A stretch of 64,000 nt of DNA from NCBI RefSeq assembly GCF_041381155.1, contig NC_091134.1:35407540-35471539 (forward strand), in the 5' to 3' direction. This DNA comes from Argopecten irradians (Eukaryota > Mollusca > Bivalvia > Pectinida > Pectinidae). Position 1 is the first letter of the stretch. Each line of letters begins with the position of its first letter. A program made the position numbers and the translations under genes. Shown here one piece after another: positions 1 to 12,819 of the stretch. The notes under the pieces are model-generated. The model was not told the DNA's origin. It searched no databases and saw nothing but the letters and a program-made list of their open reading frames with translations.

Positions 1-1003
1 CCATAGCTCTTTACCGTGTGCTGATCTATTAATTTGCAAATTTTGCGATAATATTAAATTAACAAAAGATTGTCTTCGCAAAAACAATCATTTCTATATT
101 GAAAGGAAATTATATTTAATTTTCATTCGACGAATATTAACTCCACGCATTTGGTTTGAAACAGAAATCGCGAAATTTGATAGCCATGAAAAATAGTTGA
201 AAATATTATATAGAGATATTGTATTTTTGACAAATATAATTCATGCTAAAGAAAATATGATACTTATTTCAATTTTATATATCAAATTCGAATTTGTTTG
301 CTATGATATAAGCTTTATCCACCCATGACGGTCGAACTTATATATTATATCTATCAGATCTCTTAAAATTACCTTTGATGTTTTTTAGAAACCTTTTAAA
401 ATTTATCTCTATTTTACTCGCTCTTTAATATCAGTTAAAAATGGCCAATAAGGCTAAACGTCGAGCCAATAAATTACGTATAAGGTCATGAAAACAAGAT
501 GGATCTGCGTGCGTGTGCACTGTGTTTAATTATTTCAAAATAAATAGTAATGTGCGTCGTCATATTTCAAAACACGTATTCTGCTGTGTTTATACCAACA
601 CCTGCTCGCAAAAACATCAACCTTTAAAAGCAAATATTGTTCTTGATAAAGATGATATTGTAAATTTCAGTGTATTCTCTGTCACGTGTTCGAGGCTCAG
701 AAGGATCCTTTCGTTCGTGTATGAAATATAAACCATGTTTACATCATTCACGATAAACTCATTTAAGAAAGGTTAGGTCGCAAAACAAATGCCTTAAATG
801 AACATTCTTGAAATGTTTTCCCAATATTTAAAGAAGAGCCTCACATTGCTTAATCTTTGTGACACCACCGACAACCCCTACAGTAATTGTAAGCAGTTAC
901 TCAATAATGACGAGTTGGCATTGTTTGGTATAACAACTCTTTACATAACTTTAACAACATGCCAATAAGTTAACGTCCATTGGTTATTTGTTTACGTACA
1001 TAG
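1..1003. other. Upstream or intron-1 sequence of GMC gene A, no exon seen
   Basis: AT-rich non-coding DNA that ends in the exon-2 acceptor (AG at 1002-1003). Complete gene C has a small leader exon ending in Asp-Tyr-Ile-Ile plus one base, 2.3 kb upstream of its exon 2. I looked for an equivalent here and found none, so gene A's exon 1 probably lies left of the window. An open frame of 72 codons near 513-731 lacks an ATG start and any family resemblance. Confidence 0.6.
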
Positions 1004-4000
1004 TCGGTGGTGGATCTGCGGGTGCAGTATTGGCGACTCGGCTGTCCGAAGACAGGGAAAGTAGTGTGTTACTGTTAGAGGCTGGGGGTACAGGAGACAG
1101 CAACTGGTTCATCAACCCACCGTTAACTGGCGCTCTGATTCAAAAGTCGAGCGAAGACTGGAACTACCTCACAGAGCCACAACAACATGCTGCATTCGGT
1201 ATGAAGGAGCAGGTAGGTGTTTAGGTCAACAAGAATTCAGGTTACTGTTAATGATGATTGTTTCATGGTTTTAACAGGGAACATGGTGACGTTAGCATTT
1301 ATATCGCCATTTGCAACCTTTCGATTGGCTGACAAAATTTTATTATAATGAATATTTAAAATCAGCGATGTATATCCTTTTAACTCATTGTGTTAAACAC
1401 GCAAAGAGTAATCGCAACTAAAATATCAGGTTATCAATGTTAACACTTCGTATTCTCATTCAAGTTATTGCTTGAAAAAGCAAAGTCTTGTGAACGGGTA
1501 TAAATCGTTAACAGTGTTATATTTCTAATTTTCGAGAAAGCGGTGAAATTTATTTGTGGAAAATATCTGCTCAAAAAAAAAAAAAGTAAAACGAATACCC
1601 GTACATGATAATATATTGTTCTGTAAGTCATTTGTTATGTACAGAATTATTTGACACCATCAGAGAGGCAGCTGGCCAAGAGGGAAAGTCCTGGGAGGAT
1701 GTAGTTCTATAAACATGATGGTTTATATCCGGGGTAGCCGCCATGACTACGACAACTGGGCGAAGGAAGGATGTGAGGGCTGGAGTTACAAGGATGTTCT
1801 ACCATATTTCCTTAAATCCGAAGATGCTCAGACAGACGAACTCAAAAATTCAGGTACACAAAGAGTGAAAATTTGAGTCATATGTTCTTAAACTTAGATC
1901 TTTTTCGATGTACTATTTTTTTTCCAAAGTTTTGAAAAGGGTATCTAAGTTGAATGTCTATTAAAGTATCAATGTTGTTTAAATTGTACTATTTTTCGTT
2001 TCTTTTTTTCATCCAAAGATTTAAAAGGAAAATGATCGTTTAAAACTGATCCTGTCTGTTTTCTGTTAATATGAAATACATATAAAGCTAATATAGTTGC
2101 GAAGACTTTGAAATGCAATGATTTCGTCAATTTAATGATTCTTTACAAAATTAATTTTATTTTATTCTTTAAAAACTGCACTAGAATTTTACAAACATAA
2201 AATACGATTTCCTTTCATAGTGTTCCACAGTACCGGAGGGGAGCTAAGTGTATCACACATCGGACATACAGGCTTATCCGAAGTCTTTCTAAATGGTGGA
2301 CACGAATTAGGTTTTAAAGCTCAGGACACTTGTCACGGACCAGACCAAATAGGTACATTATGTAATCATATTATACCTACTTATAACTTTAGTTATTACA
2401 TCTGCTATTCGTTTTTCTAATGTAAGTAACACATAATTATCAACCGACTGTACAAACAATCAAGAAGCTGGTTTTTGGGTTTTTTTTAAATATCATCGCT
2501 AGCGATTTTTGTTATTCGAACTGATGATAAAACTGGCATACGATATCGCTAATCTGCGAATATGTCTTCAGTGCTCTACATGGCGTTTGGCTTTCTGGAT
2601 TTTGTTTACCTTGAATAATCTAGAGATATAACCAACCTTTGTTTTTCAGGGTTTTGTAAGATGGAAGCTACCGTGAGGGGAGGAAGAAGAGCCAGCACTT
2701 ACTCCGAGTTCCTCAAATCTGCAATGAACCGTAAAAACCTACACGTCGGCGTGAACAGTTTGGTAGCTAAGGTGAGTATAGTATACGGTTGAGAAAGATG
2801 CTGTCACAAGTTATTAGTCGGATACCTTTTCTTAATCAAATGTGCGCTGTAAGACCTTGATTATATCTATAACATCTCCTGGTTAGTTTAATGATAATAA
2901 TATAATGTAAGTAACATTGTCTCCCTTTCCATTATTTTAAAATTTTGACAGAACATTTTTATACCAAGTAATGTATCAAAACTATAAAATCTGCAATGAA
3001 AACAAATGAAAAAAAAAAACGTTGGCATGAATAGTTTGGTGACTTTAGGTACAAGGGTACTATTAGAATGTGAATTTTACCACCACATGGGCCTTTTATT
3101 AGTCTATGTCCATGATGTATTAATAGTAAAAACTTCCATGTCAATAGCTTGTCATGACAGAAATCTTGGAATGAGCCGTACCAATTTACTCAAGATGTTT
3201 GTTTGTCCAGGTCCTGATCGAGAACGGCCGTGCCGAAGGAGTGGAAGTAATCAGAGATGGGAAGTCCGTCACAATCCGCGCCAGGAAGGAAGTTGTCCTG
3301 TCAGGTGGCGCTGTCAACACACCCCAGCTGCTAATGCTGTCAGGGGTGGGACCACGTGGTCACTTACAGGATATGGGGGTATGTTATCGTTATATATTAC
3401 ATGGTACCACTAGATTCTATATATAGAATATCGACTCGATGTTCCCATTTTTTGAAACATCGAGTTAATATTCGATCAGTGACGTCATTACCAAAACAGT
3501 GCGTTTTTCAAGATTACGTCCTATTGTCATCGTTCTTCTTGTATTTAACATAAAATGATAATTCTTTTGACATTTGTAAAGAAACTGCATATCTGCATAT
3601 AAAAATTAAGGACCTTTGATTCCCTCCGAACCCCGCGAAAATAACCCGCTCTATGTGTTACGTATGACACTAACCTTAACGTAACAAATATATGTTTGTT
3701 TTAAGTCACAGCGCAGTAAACGAATATATTTTAAAATTGTAGCAAATATGGAGATTTTACAGAACATTAAGTTGTGCTTATTTCTATGAATGATGCTAGG
3801 TAGATAGAGAAACTTATGCTGTAAGGATAAAAATTCATTTTGGAAAATGCACTAATTAAGATGTTTTTAGTCATCGCGATTTATTTTAAATTTTCTGATC
3901 CAACCTATGATTATGTTCTTTACCTTAGAAGAGAGATACAGGTAAGCTTATTTATAATAATATCATGTCTATGTTTCAGATAGATGTCAAGGCCGACCTG

Positions 4001-7000
4001 CCCGTCGGAGATAACCTTCAGGACCATTTGATGGTGTTCTTGCAAGTTCTTACCAATACAACAATGCCTTTATCAGCTGAAAACGTAGGCAACGTGTGGA
4101 CGATGGCAGACTATTTCCTACATAAAAAGGGTAAAGACTCTTTAAACCAAATGGGAGTAGTAGACTTGAATCAGGTTGTCTGCCTGTCTCTCCTCTATAA
4201 ACACAATGATCGACCGACTACTTCTTCTAAACTATAAGTTGGTCTCCTGGAAGACAATTCTAGTTATTTGGTCTCTAGTTACATAGAACATATAGACACT
4301 CTTTAACAATAATCAGCATTGTCATTAGTCTCTGTTTTATATAGAAGATGTAGGAGGTCTTCAACAAATCCTCACCATCATCGATGGTGTCGGTTTTACA
4401 TACAAGACTCTTTAAACAAAGTCCGTCATTATCATACAGCATAGGTATAAATTGCCACAGGAAAGTTGCTAACCTTAAAAATATATTATCATAATAATGG
4501 CTTAATGCTTTAATACTGTAAAAAGTATGATTATGATAGCTATAAATAATGTTTTAGTCTTCTGGACCAAAATCGTCTAAGATGAAGAAGTTGAAGATGT
4601 TCTGTTATGACTGCGACCAGGATGCAGATTCAGTGTAATACATGTACAGTACTATTAACTTTCGATTTCGCGATGATGACTTATCCTTCTCCAGGTTACC
4701 ATGACGACATCTCTATAACCGTGATTACAAGCATGAAAACCATGTACATTCCAATGGTGTAATTGAAAAACCCAAGTAAATCTATGAGGTGGCTGAAAGT
4801 AAACTGTTTTCAATATCGTTTGTCTATACGTAATTAAGGTAATAATTGAATCATTTTTAGTGTTATAAATTCCAATTGACAAAATGGCTTCAAAAGTAAA
4901 CCAACTGTTTTCGCGGCTATAAGATCTCGCGATTCCTGTTTCAATTATGCTTCGCAGAGATTAGCTTTTTCAAATAAGTTAATTGATTTTAAATGCTTTT
5001 CAATAAAAATACTGTGGCTTACAGTATATCTCGACTTCTATTTTATTTTAAGTGCGACAAGTACAAATCTTTATTATCAAGTAGAACTAGCATATTAATT
5101 TTGGGAAAACATCGGACGAATGAAAGGTTCAATAGTATAGTATGTGTATGAAATATATTCGCATTTCAACAAATATCGACATGCTTTTACTTGTTTATAA
5201 CATTTTAAGTAGCAAACTTTCACAAATCGTGCACATTCTTGAAATGGGGCTTTTTAAGTTTTTGAAGAGAAATACAGAACCTCGCAGGCAATTAAGGAAT
5301 GGTCAGACTCAAAATATAATAATTCATTCTGTAATTTCTTAATAACTGGTTATACTCGTGCTACATTATCTAAATTGTATATTGATATAATGCCTAGTTT
5401 TCTTGATTATTTCAGGTGCCATCGCTACGACAGGTATTGAGGGTTCAGCCTTTCTGTTTAATGATGGTAGTATCACAAGTGATAATGGAAATCCTCCAGA
5501 CATACAAGTTCATCTCGAAAGCGTTCATGCCTTCACGAAAAATGAGAAATCTTTCGAAAACATGAATTTTAAGGAAGAGGTGCGGTTTTACGTCATACTA
5601 ATTCAATTCCATTGATAAATGGATGAATAGATATTATAAAAACTAAACTTTAGCTATTTCACTTTTCATGAAGGTACTTTGCTATTGTATTTCCTCTTGT
5701 GCCATATGTAATTAAGTAAAAAAATGAAGTCATTGGAGTTATTTTTCTTTTAATAAGCGTCGATGTTGTTTCTTCTTTGATTACATATGCTGTAAATTGA
5801 GATAATATTTTCACTATTTGATTTAATGAAATTCTAAAAATCACCTTCTACACTGGAGAATGTTGCCTGAACATATTTTTCCTTTGCAGGTTAGAGACTT
5901 GTTATTCTCCTCACCAGCAAGACCTAGTAGTTTTGTGTTATTACCCATTCTCCTACATCCAAAAAGCAGAGGTACCATTCGACTAAAAAGTAAGGACCTC
6001 AACCACTACCCGGCCATAGACCCACAGTATTTACAACACTCAGACGATATCGACACCTTTCTGAAAGGTAATCATAATACGATACTAGTTTTGGCATTAT
6101 ATTCCAGCATACTTATTTAATTCTATTTCAAATTTATAATGAAAAAAATGTAATTTATAAACAAAAACGTTATGTAAATAATATGGAACCAGATGCGACA
6201 GAATACTGAGCGCCCTTGATTTAATAAAATGCAAAAAACATACAATTCATATGATATTTAAAAACAAAATGAGAAATCGAGAATCCAGTTGGAAGCAGAA
6301 TGTTTTGCATTCGATCATGTGGTAACTCCTCCAATAATTGTCTTACCGGACAGGTATTCGCTTCTTGGAAGGGCTTCTGGACACAAAGCCAATGAAGGCA
6401 ATTGGTGCCACTCTCAATAATTCCATTCCTATGTACAGCCTTTGTAAGGACTACAAATTCAGATCTGATGATTTCTGGAAGTGCTTTGTGCAACAGATAT
6501 CCGTTACTGTCTACCATCCAATTGGTACCTGCCGAATGGGTCGAGCAGACGACAGCACGGCGGTGGTGGACCCTCAACTAAGGTAAAATGGTGTGGCTAC
6601 TGATTGATGCATATCTTACTTTTTTATAACTTTTATAACAGATTATAAAGTTTTCCTCTATTTAATCATACTAATATTTTTTCAAGATCAATGTAACTCA
6701 AAAATGTATATATGGGATATTATATGTCAAACACCAATAGATAACCGTTACTTCAAATACTATAATTAAACACATTTAAGTAAACGTATTTACTTCGAAA
6801 CGTAACGAAGGTGTAATTTGATTCGAATAATTTTCATTGCAGGGTGAAAGGAATTAAACATCTACGTGTAGTAGACGCTTCTATCATGCGAAATATTCCG
6901 TCGGGTAATACAAACGCCCCGGCGATCATGATTGCAGAGAAGGCTGCAGATATGATACGTGGTAAAGACACTGTCGAGAAATGGAAGGAACAAATAAGGG

Positions 7001-7011
7001 GACATATATGA
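1004..7011 (+). CDS. GMC oxidoreductase gene A (glucose dehydrogenase [FAD, quinone]-like), exons 2-11, 5' partial
   Basis: Ten exons with consistent phases: 1004-1212, 1664-1853, 2221-2352, 2650-2771, 3211-3378, 3980-4130, 5416-5579, 5890-6067, 6354-6582 and 6843-7011 (TGA 7009-7011). Together they give about 570 residues with no stop. Exon 2 has the FAD-binding [14 protein letters not shown] loop and the LLLEAG strand end. Exon 3 carries GMC signature 1 in an unusual form, [15 protein letters not shown], with Cys where gene C has Ser. Exon 6 carries signature 2 ([15 protein letters not shown]). Exon 10 has the catalytic-His motif [11 protein letters not shown], and exon 11 has the second active-site residue in PSGNTNAP. 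The family oxidises alcohol groups of sugars, choline or sterols using FAD; the substrate here cannot be read from sequence. The leader exon is missing, presumably outside the window. Exon 3 must use the acceptor CAG at 1661-1663; using the CAG ending at 1644 would put a TGA in frame. Confidence is high for family and structure, low for substrate. Confidence 0.93.
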
Positions 7012-7460
7012 TAAGAGTTGAAATTTAATTCAATGAAGTGTATCGGAAAAAAATAGCTCAGGGTTGCGTCACGACAAATAACTTTAACATTTTTACTTTT
7101 GTAAATGAATACCTTTTCGTGAGGATTTTCATCCCAGAGTATTACGTGTTATCATTGATATATTAACTTTCTTATACAGTTGCTGACAGATTTTTATTTT
7201 GTTCACGCCAAAACATAACTTTGTAGCGATTACATATATATTGCAGGGTAGTTAATTCATCAAATATTTTTTTCCACTTACGTTCTACCATAGATGCTTG
7301 AGTCCGAACTCCAAACGATTTACTGACTAGAGAGTGATGCATATAATCATTTTTATGCTTTCAACCGCTATTAATGCTTTACAAAAAGTCTTTGGTTTAA
7401 CCGCTGAACTGTATCCAGCTGGTAGTTATAAAAATTTCCAACTAGATCAATGCAATTCCA

Positions 7461-7466
7461 AATAAA
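7461..7466 (+). promoter_or_regulatory. Candidate polyadenylation signal of gene A
   Basis: An AATAAA hexamer lies 450 bp after the stop codon of gene A. The homologous position in pseudogene B (about 20947) reads AATAGT, so the signal is lost there. The distance is similar to the candidate signal of gene C (409 bp). AATAAA is common by chance in AT-rich DNA, so this is tentative. Confidence 0.4.
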
Positions 7467-8814
7467 TATACCGAACGGGAATTTGCTAATTTACCTTTAA
7501 TCCAAGTGGCATTCATCAGCCCCTAATTATGCAACATCAGATTCACAGTATTTATTTTTATAAAAACAAATATACACTGTGTAACAATATCACTAGGGAT
7601 TGTGTAATACTTATTGATAAAACATGGTATTTTAAATACGGTCCTTTCAACAGCCATTTTTGGTAATTGTCAATTTGAAAACGTTGACGTCACAGCGCCA
7701 TACCAATTAAGAGTCCTGCTCTACTCTAATGACTAACAATCATATTGTCTTCCTGATAAGCGGTTGATACTCATGACCTTGTGATTGCCATTCGTAGCTA
7801 TTATGGTATATTATGCTGACATGATGGATATCAAATAAAATGACTATAACTACTGAAACACGTTTCATGCCTTTCAGTTTAAGTCTTTTTCTGTAGCATA
7901 TTGAATTCGATATTAGCTTGTAATAAAGCTTTTATTTTATGTACCTTTAAAAAACAATAATACCGTCGTGAGTGAACTAGTTTAGGTTTTTTCCGCATGA
8001 CTAATTATAATACTAGTCATTAAGATTTATTATGCTACCTGATAAAGTGAAATTGAATATTGATTTTCCTCATCTGTTTTGGGAGAAAAGTGTATGCTGC
8101 ATGTATATTTAGCATCAGTATGGCTGAAATATTATGTATTATGATGTAAATGGAGTTACCTTTTCTTTATAACAATGTAACTCTAAAGAATTCAGTTTGT
8201 AAGCGTAACTTCATAGATAGCTATGTTTCATATACTTTAGGTATGCAAACTAGTCAATTGTCAATTAAAACTTACGACTAATATACATGTGGTACATTGT
8301 GAAATCGTGTGTAGAAATTATGTATACTCAGACGTCTCAGACCTCGGTTTTATTTGATACTTTAACCAAATCAGTTGGTTTTTGTTTGTGTGAATATTAA
8401 TTAAATTTATTTTTCAAGATGTTTTGATTATGATTTATCCCAGGTGCATCTTCAAGTCACAAAAACACATATGGTGTTCTAGAAATATCATTTGAACATA
8501 TCACAACGAACAATTTAAAGTCATTTTAGTGTATTTGTGTTTTTGCATAGTGAAAGCGTAGGTCCTCCTGCAAATGGTTATTGAGACAAATCCTTATCTT
8601 TTATTATTGTTTGGCGATTTAAGTAGCGATTTTTGCAGCTGAGAAGGTGCTTCCTATCTCATGTATCTTTTGCATATATTTCGTTTTGCGTGTTGTATTG
8701 TAGTTATATGTTGTTAATTGATGATATTCGAACTATAGTGCTACGGTGATATCACTTATAATTGTATTAAGATAATCATAGCATTCCGATAAATATTTGT
8801 TGTAACGTCTACTT

Positions 8815-9300
8815 CAGACCAACTAACTTTTGCGACGATTTTATTTCGCAATTTCATGCCTAATGACTCATTCGCCGCAATTTAATTTCGCAATTTTGAC
8901 TCGTAGAGTAGCATGCATGAAACATTTTTGTGAGGATTGTATTACGCGATTTCTTATGACCCGAAAATATGTCGGTTTTCAGGATAGTTTGCGGATGGGA
9001 ATGTTTTGTGATTGGTATTTATCTTGTAAATATTGCCAGATTCTTTTTACAGCTTGGTGGTACATGGTTAAGGTTACCGTCAATCACTTTTATTTTCGCA
9101 AGATGTTAATTTTTTGGTTATTTTGCGAAATATATCTCGCATGAATTTCAAATGTAACGCGAAAAATTGTATGAATGCACGATCTTCAATAAGAGCACTT
9201 GATCACGATTGTCGAATATGTTGAAAAACATTGCAGACGGGAAATATTGTATACGGGAAAATAAAGTGGGTTACAGTACCATTTTATGCATAATTACTAT
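8815..9300. repeat. Repeat rich in TTTCGC/GCGAAA motifs, unit 1
   Basis: The stretch repeats short motifs such as TTTCGCAATTT and GCGAAA on both strands and ends near GGGTTACAGTACC. A diverged copy occurs at 21215-21630, another shorter one near 35990-36130, and a similarly built stretch lies at 57000-57200. It looks like a non-autonomous repeat family, but no clear terminal structure or target duplication was established. Confidence 0.4.
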
Positions 9301-9767
9301 ATAATTATATGTACTATGTATACAAAAAAAAAAGATATTTGAAAAAAAACAACTTACGAACGAAATCTATAAGAAATAAAAACAATAACAACTGACTAGT
9401 AATGTGAGCGCTTTCGCCCCATTCAAGGGAGCTTTTCAGACTGTACGTATATATATATGTGGTGCTTATCTAAGGCACATTAAAGTAAAAGTGGACTAAT
9501 TGTGATTTTAAAATGGTTGTAACATCGAATGGAAATGGATTACGATGAAATAAAAATGATTAACAATGTATATGTATCTCACTCGTATGTTATCATTGGA
9601 ATCACAGTATCATTTCCAAAACATATTGTGAAAGATCTTCAGTATAAAATCTTTATTGATGGTGGTGAAAGTAATACATTTCAATTTGAATTTTACCATT
9701 GATTGCGAAACAAGCTATGCAATTTATACAAATCACTTTAGAGAGTCCGAGTGTGAGCGCGCAAGTT

Positions 9768-9898
9768 GGGGGAATCCGGAGTGCCTGGAGAAATCCACGT
9801 GATTTGGCAGGCGACTCCTGAACTGTTACGTCAACGCCGGGAATCAACTTTGTTCGTCTAGGTGAAAGGCAATTACACTAACCGACTACCATTCAATG
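9768..9898 (-). mobile_element. tRNA-derived SINE (minus strand), unit 1
   Basis: Read on the minus strand, the head contains a degraded box-B-like segment (complement of 9835-9846, GGGAATCAACTT on the + strand), followed by a central block around 9775-9795 that includes a degraded form of TTTTTCTCCGG..CTCCGG. The same insertion sits at the equivalent place in the second unit (22302-22425), so it predates the array duplication. It is non-coding and presumably inactive. Confidence 0.55.
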
Positions 9899-11930
9899 GA
9901 GAAATCAGTGCAGCAAATCACAGAAATGCACTACAAAACTACATTTGAAACGTTTCGGTTGGTTGGAGTTAAAACGTCACTGTACATCAGAAAATCAAAA
10001 TTAAATGTTAACGACTGTTGTTAAAATACATTTTCTTTCTTTGTGTAACATTTTTCATAATTGTCAATCTTTAGGTCATATTACGTCTTTTTATATCCTG
10101 ATACTTTTTTGGCTAACATATTATTTACAAGTCTGCAACACGCGTTGTCTACACCGATATCATGGTAGTGTGTGACGTACGGGGATTCAGGTCGACTGTG
10201 TGAGTGATCGCTGTCTTGCTTTCCACACGTACTAATACGTATTTATCTCAATGGTCGTGGAGGACATAGTAGAGTCTTCATCCGGTGTGAAGGGACCTTT
10301 AGGTAAAGTAGGTTCTCTCACGGATATTTACATTGATTGGTATTTGTATAATGTAACTTCTCGGTAAATTCAGGTGAATTTCATGTCAATTCCAAGTTCC
10401 AAAATTTGTTCAGTTCAAATTGACCTAGTGCCTGTATAGACTACATCTACAACAACTAAGTCTTCTTTTCATAGCTTATAGCATAGCTTATTTCATGATA
10501 TGTCTGACTGTAAACACTTAGAATATTTGAGGTTTGCATTCACGTACTGCTACAGATTTAGATAATTCTAACTTTGCTGCCGTCCGTTATAACGTCCGTT
10601 CAGTGATACCTAGTATTTGTAATGATTTTGTGTATTCGCTTTATAAGATAATTTTAACTTCCTGTGATTAAGCTGACCATATATAAGGAGTGAATTTCGT
10701 TCCCTGCATACGTACAACTCGTATTACCCAGCTACGCAGCTGTGCTACACTGAGTTTTAAACAGGCATTGTCATACAGAAGTCAAGGACGAGCAAACATA
10801 CCGATATAACATAGAGAATATGTATTGAAATAATAAATGCTAGACTCTATGAAATAATCACATTGTGTATGGAGGAGTTCGAGAATATCCCCTACATAAT
10901 TGCAGGGGCTCATTCCGTATGGTGCGGAAAATTACGTATAACACATACATTCAATTACATAAGCCATCATAATTGTCATGACATAATTTTTCCATCCGAT
11001 CGGGATCGCAAATCATACCCCGTACACTCTACTACCTAAAGATAGGGCTACAACACAAACAAAACGAACGAATCGATAACACACATTAGCTAACCCAACA
11101 GACGTCCCTGAATTCGACCCAGGGGGTTAATCTATTGTAAAGTTAAAAGTCAAGGATGTGTAAGTTTATACTTAATAAGCAAATTCGGGTATGAATACCT
11201 ATATTCTGTTATGCGTTTTAATGATATGATGAATGTATAGATTAAATGACTGACGACAGTTACGAGTTATTTCAAAGAAACATTTGAATGAGTTGAGGAA
11301 TAAAGCAACTTTTTGTATTTTTTAAATTGTGTAACTTGAAAGTTTGACGTTTTATACGGATCCATTTCGACTAGACAGTTCACAATAATATGTGAATTAC
11401 ATTGCCCTCAAAAAGGTGCTTTAAACAATAGTCATGCATTTTTATACATAAAATACAAAAGAATGTAAATATTCTTTTAGATGCCATGTGAATATTTTAT
11501 TGTCCAAATACTTTTATTCATCAATTCAATGTCGCTAAATTAATATAGTGCAACGGAATTCAAATGTTTCCTTAATAGCACAAAAATTGACATTTGATAG
11601 GTTTATAGAAAATATAAATAAATGCATTATCTATAAAATCAAACTATGGAATCAGGTAGAAGTTCAAACTAATCCGTTTTTGCAATAATAACACATTATG
11701 CAGGTATTTTAGAAATGACATATTTAGTACACCGGTAATTTTATTGTTATGATAGTTTTATAATTTTTCAACTTCAGTTGCCATGGTTACCACTCGAAAT
11801 ATATATATAAATTATGAGAATGTGGAAACTTTGACTATTTTGGCCATTTGGTTCTACGTTTTTGTTTTAGAAACCATAGAGCGCATCCTTAAACAAATAC
11901 ACACATGTAATATATTGTTGAATATTTTAG

Positions 11931-12094
11931 GTGCCTTTGCTACGACCATTGCTGAGGGTTCAGCCTTTCTGTATAACGATGGTAGTATCACAAGTGATAA
12001 TGGAAATCCTCTAGATCTACAATTCCATCTTGGAAGTGCGCATGCTTTCACAGAAAATGAGAAAACTCTTGAAAACATGAATTTTAAGGAAGAG
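11931..12094 (+). pseudogene. Displaced duplicate of GMC exon 8
   Basis: A 164-bp exon-like segment with intact acceptor (TTTTAG) and donor (GTTTGT), open in phase 1 to phase 0 like its functional counterparts. It encodes the [20 protein letters not shown]... segment of the substrate-domain region and matches 17776-17939. It lies upstream of exon 2 of pseudogene B, so it is out of order and cannot contribute to a normal protein. Confidence 0.88.
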
Positions 12095-12207
12095 GTTTGT
12101 GGCTTTGTTTCATAACAATAAATTTTATAACGATATGCCGATAGAAAAGAGTTAAATACATTTGTAAGTTACTATATATTAAAAACACAAATATTCAAAT
12201 GTTTAAT

Positions 12208-12290
12208 TTTTTTTTTTTTTTTTTTTTTTTTTTGTTTGTTTGTTTGTTTGTTTGTTTTTTTTTTTTTTTTTTTCATTTTTAGGTTTTTTT
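12208..12290. repeat. Poly-T and (TTTG)n low-complexity tract
   Basis: A long T run is interrupted by TTTG repeats, then another T run. The equivalent tract in the second block (about 18051-18115) differs in length. This is the main difference between the two near-identical blocks and the sort of place where sequencing or assembly length errors occur. Confidence 0.9.
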
Positions 12291-12470
12291 TTAATAAATT
12301 GCTGTATGGAATTAAGGGAAAACATGGAGATTTGCGTTCCTTTGATTTTTTGACGTTAATCAAGATATTATTTTCAGCATATAACTACGGATATGTACGA
12401 AATCTTAACAAAAATAAACAATCCTCTATTCTATGCAATCGTGTTCTTACATTATATTATTCCGTTGCAG

Positions 12471-12648
12471 GTTAAAGACCTGTTCTTTTCTTCACCAGCA
12501 AGGCCTTGTAGTTTTGTGTTAGTTCCCATTCTCCTACATCCGAAAAGCAGAGGTACCAAACGACTAAAAAGTAAGGACCCCAACCACTACCCAGCCATAA
12601 ATCCGCAGTACCTGCAACACCCAGACGATATCAACACCTTATTGAAAG
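12471..12648 (+). pseudogene. Displaced duplicate of GMC exon 9
   Basis: A 178-bp exon-like segment preceded by CGTTGCAG and followed by GTAAC. It is open and encodes [20 protein letters not shown] and onward to the NPQYLQHPDDINTLLK segment. It matches 18309-18486. Like the adjacent exon 8 duplicate it lies before exon 2 of pseudogene B, so the order is wrong for translation. Confidence 0.88.
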
Positions 12649-12819
12649 GTAACAACAATACAAAAAAAAAAAGGTTATACCAGTCATTATACGAAAATGA
12701 AAATATCTTTTAACAGTTTACTTGTTTGTTGACTTTGTAACTAAAAAGCGAAATGATCACAAAATTCATTCTTTAATCATATGTCAACTTCAAAAACTTT
12801 ATAATTTGCTTTTTTAATT

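Larger units (their letters stand above)
7012..11705. other. Intergenic DNA between gene A and pseudogene B, duplicated unit copy 1
   Basis: No gene recognised. It aligns by eye, with indels, to 20684-24498. Matching anchors are 7276-7330 with 20776-20830, 8815-9300 with 21215-21630, 9768-9898 with 22302-22425, 10860-11000 with 23470-23610 and 11330-11705 with 23890-24498. The shared order shows that the duplicated unit included the gene and its flank. Homology stops abruptly at 11705/11706, where the displaced exon 8-9 block begins. Confidence 0.75.

Noticed and set aside
3006-3413. A 135-codon frame spanning the start of exon 6 in gene A
   Set aside because: It runs in a different frame across the acceptor; the frame from 3211 to 3378 matches the GMC signature and joins in phase with its neighbours.
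6221-6577. Minus-strand frame of 118 codons
   Set aside because: It is antisense to exon 10 of gene A; the + strand carries the GMC catalytic motif. The same applies to 33246-33500 opposite exon 10 of gene C.
11854-12078. Minus-strand frame of 74 codons, also at 17699-17923 and 32076-32309
   Set aside because: These are shadows of exon 8 on the opposite strand.
12208-12290. A SINE or LINE poly(A) tail explaining the duplicated block as a retrocopy
   Set aside because: The block retains introns and splice sites and the tract is internal, so reverse transcription of a mature mRNA does not explain it.
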